This document shows, one piece after another, positions 61,430-64,000 of a stretch of DNA of 64,000 bases. The stretch's first letter is position 1. Every line of letters begins with the position of its first letter. The position numbers and the translations under genes are program-made. Under the pieces are notes generated by a model. The model was given only the letters and a program-made list of their open reading frames with translations, was not told where the DNA came from and ran no database searches. Source of the stretch: Oscheius dolichura (Eukaryota > Nematoda > Chromadorea > Rhabditida > Rhabditidae); NCBI GenBank assembly GCA_932521035.1, contig OW051497.1, positions 3,968,001 through 4,032,000 of the forward strand. Direction: 5' to 3'.

Positions 61430-62427
61430 TTAACTCTCCATCTGCTTGGCAGGCCTGTATTCTTTTTGCTCTGCAAACACAAAACTATGAAAGAAACGAT
61501 GGGAATAGCTTACTTTTGCAACAGCATACAATAAGGAGTATTCCGATGAAAATGGTGATGAGGATGATCACCATACCGATGATGATTCCACTCTTCATAA
61601 AACCCCCAAAGCTCGACTTGTTCTCTTCCTCTTCGGGAGCACGGGTACTGATTCGAGTTGTCGTCTGATAAGGAGACACCTAGGTGCAGTTACTAAGAAG
61701 AGACTATAGAGATTCCTACCTTGTGTTGTTTCACTAGAGTTGTAGTCATTCGGGGATGGGTTGTAGTGGGCTGTTCACGCGTGGTTGTGGTGGTCAAAGG
61801 AGTAGTTGTAAGTTTAGGCATAACTGGGCTAGTGGCATAGTTGAGATCAGGAGGCAGTCCAGAGCTCTGAAAACTTTTGTGGTAAAGTTTAAAATGTCCA
61901 AATCCAGGTATCTATCTCTTTGTGCCTTAAATGTTGTTTTTTTTTGCAGCAAAGCATTCTTTTTCTTTGCAAAAGAAGCTGCTCAGAATTTTGGATTTGG
62001 TTGTCAGTGGTATGCAAAGATGTTACAAAGGAATCCGGTAGTGACGAAGGAATTGGAAATTGTAATAATTTTAAGACCTCCGAGCCCTGTAATAAACTGA
62101 TCTTTGTTGATGCCCTGGTTAAAAGTTTGCTGATGTACTCATACTGTCAAATAAAATAATCTCGTGCAAAGTTCAGTATGGCATCGTAAATTTGTGGGTC
62201 ACGACCGAAAGGCATCTTATCAAGTGCATAAATTAGACTCTTTGTACCGTATTTCACAACGTGGTAATTGTTTTAAGTACTATACTGACCTCTTCAATGA
62301 TGTCCTCGTCGTCGGACGGTGCGTTTGCACTACCCTCAAAGTGCACCGACTCTTCTTCGTCGTGGGACTGGGCATAGCTGGCACTGAACAGGCATAAGAA
62401 CCCAATGGTGAGGTAGATTAACCGCAT
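61430..62427 (-). CDS. Thr-rich (mucin-like) type I membrane protein
   Basis: Exon 1 encodes a signal peptide and a short acidic segment (MRLIYLTIGFLCLFSASYAQ, then EEESVHFEGSANAPSDDED). After an intron of about 420 nt, the ectodomain is rich in Thr/Pro (LTTTPLTTTTTREQPTTTHP), a likely O-glycosylated stalk. It ends in one membrane helix (IIIGMVIILITIFIGILLIV) and a short tail, CCCKKQKEYRPAKQMES-stop. The three Cys at the membrane face are possible palmitoylation sites. Total about 165 residues. There is no known domain. The last exon is joined through a phase-1 intron (AAA A|GTAAGC). Gene structure is well supported; function unknown. Confidence 0.75.
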
Positions 62428-64000
62428 TCTAAATAGATTTCATTGAGTTGGCGAGGATGGGTAATGAAAGCGTGACCAAAAAGGAAAAGATGAATCAAAC
62501 TAGCAGACTGTTGACCAAATCGATGGAGCTTATCAGGACAGTATAAACCAGGGCAACCCTTGTGGGTTCTGCTGCCGGCAATTGGCAGCGAGGATATATT
62601 GCCCTACTCATATACGTAATGGAAATGAGCAGGGCCAGGATACAGAGAGTAACATGAGGAGCACCAAAAAGGAGAGCCAACACCTGCACAGGCTCTCCTT
62701 AATTGGCCGTATGGGTTGGCTTATAAATGCGCAACCTAATTATCATAATTTGGGGGAAAGGTGCCAAAAGAAGCTGGCCGTAGTGGAGTAGTAAAGGACT
62801 GTACGATTGTTACAAATTATAAGTCATGTCCGACAAAAAGTTGAATGTTGCTGTATGAGTCGCCATTGCTACTGAAACAGATAAGAATGGAATGTCGCAG
62901 AAATAGTTTTTCTGGTGGTAGCATTCTTTCTCCCAGGCAGATGTCAAGTGCGTGAGGAGGGTGAGATGCGTAAGGCACGGGGGCAGAGGAGGCCAATGCA
63001 TTTGATATCGCAGGTGGCTCTCGTCCGCTCTCACTCTTTTGGATAGTAAGTCATGCGCTGCGCGGGTTACGCAACAGGCACCGCTATCAGCCGGTAGCCA
63101 GTAATAAAAAGACAGATGTCAGTCGGCGAAGCGACGCTGACCATGAAATAGCCGGAAGGAAGGAAACACCTGATCGAGGCCGTGATCAATAGGAGTAGAA
63201 GAGACCACCGCCGGCTCCAGGAAGGTGCAAATTTCGCGCCTGTCAACGGTATTATTTCCTAATCGTCCGTGCGATAGCAAGCAAAATTTTCAGTCGGCCA
63301 GGAAGCGGGCAGTCAAACTTTGAGAAAATAATGAAGGACCGAACGCACTAGTGTAATCTGTTTGAGATGAGTTTGATCGACAGGTTCACTTTGCGGTCAA
63401 AGCGGAAATAGGCCAAGAAAGTCGAGAAAGCAATATGCAATTGAAAACGTCTATCACCTAACAGAATAAGGTGTCAATAATGTTTCGCTTTGTTTTGCAT
63501 TCCGAATGGTATTTGGTCATTGCAACTGGTGGATGGTATTTCACACGATAGCGAACGGAAAGGGCAGCACGGGCACATATATTGGAGTGGCCGTGGACTA
63601 TTCCAATCGTTTTTACGTCTCGCTCCCACAGTTTAGCTATGGAATGAGCGGAACCAATTGTTGTTATGGCTCTCCTCAATTTAAGCAAGCGAATTGGAAG
63701 AAAGCTTCGATCTCTCTCGGGGAACGAGAGGTTGGTCAGGTTCTGAAGGCAAAACAGGGTCACCAGTATACAATGTTCCTTGACCAAAAGTGTGAGCAGC
63801 ACGGCATGGAACTTCTTCAAACGAAATGGCCTTTGGAATGAGTACGCAGGGGACATTAAACAGAAAATGATGGAACCAATTACTTGACCGCAGAGCCCGG
63901 GAGCCCCGACAAATTGAGACTAAAACAATTGACCACAGGAGGGAAAAGGGGAGCGATTGGCGAGTGGGCAGGGAAAAAACGATTGGTCAGTACTGTTTGT
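62428..64000. other. Gene-poor end of window
   Basis: 1.6 kb. Holds the hairpin at 62669-62700. The largest open frame (63506-63841, plus, 111 codons; overlapped by a minus frame) lacks any domain or splice signals. No supported gene. Confidence 0.45.
62669..62700. repeat. Perfect 10-bp inverted repeat with 12-nt loop
   Basis: AAGGAGAGCC at 62669-62678 and GGCTCTCCTT at 62691-62700 are exact reverse complements. Located 240 nt upstream of the Thr-rich membrane protein start. Confidence 0.85.

Noticed and set aside
63506-63841. 111-codon ORF on plus strand mirrored by a 132-codon minus ORF
   Set aside because: The mutual shadowing shows chance openness; neither frame has a domain or gene context.

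Overview
The window is eukaryotic, nuclear and animal. It carries about 20 protein genes, nearly all split by very short GT-AG introns (mostly 33-45 nt, a few of 0.3-0.9 kb). The gene content is metazoan: an IR25a-type chemoreceptor, an NHLH/HEN bHLH factor, phospholipase C epsilon, ZDHHC16, TRAPPC12, myotrophin and GPAT3/4. A double-CAP (SCP/ASP-like) protein, a second small CAP-like secreted protein and a compact layout point most to a nematode. The 3' splice sites are not the uniform TTTTCAG of Caenorhabditis, and another compact protostome such as a tardigrade is not excluded. This placement is inference.

Layout: 1-2222 (+) IR25a-like receptor, 5' truncated; 2352-3299 (+) NHLH/hlh-15-type bHLH; 3409-5997 (+) S-adenosylmethionine synthetase with a TATA box and an inferred 5'UTR intron; 6238-7743 (-) TRAPPC12; 8004-8497 (-) myotrophin; 9156-10895 (-) unidentified helical protein; 11097-12350 (+) ZDHHC16; 12633-14988 (-) CUB/C-type-lectin membrane protein; 15684-18925 (-) GPI-anchored protein of degenerate SOD-like repeats; 19799-22199 (-) GPAT3/4; 24598-25036 (+) small acidic-tailed protein; 25402-26363 (+) TXNDC12-like ER thioredoxin with KDEL; 27360-28130 (+) small one-pass membrane protein; 28686-29270 (+) KCTD-like BTB protein; 29582-32138 (-) alpha-tubulin; 32441-35172 (-) double-CAP membrane protein; 35488-36035 (-) mini CAP-like secreted protein; 37422-47429 (-) phospholipase C epsilon; about 49100-51103 (-) talin-head-like FERM protein and 51220-51990 (-) a truncated relative; 52090-58900 (-) large ankyrin plus armadillo-like protein; 61430-62427 (-) Thr-rich type I membrane protein. 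Gene-poor stretches lie at 22.2-24.6, 26.4-27.4, 36.0-37.4, 47.4-49.1, 58.9-61.4 and 62.4-64.0 kb.

Most neighbours are functionally unrelated housekeeping and signalling genes. The closely spaced minus-strand trio (unknown, myotrophin, TRAPPC12) could be co-transcribed, and the two CAP genes look like a local family expansion. I found no CRISPR, rRNA, convincing tRNA, transposase or viral gene. Unusual items are the rodless talin-head pair, the degenerate SOD-repeat protein, the unidentified ankyrin/ARM giant, three near-perfect hairpins and an 18-nt poly-G tract.
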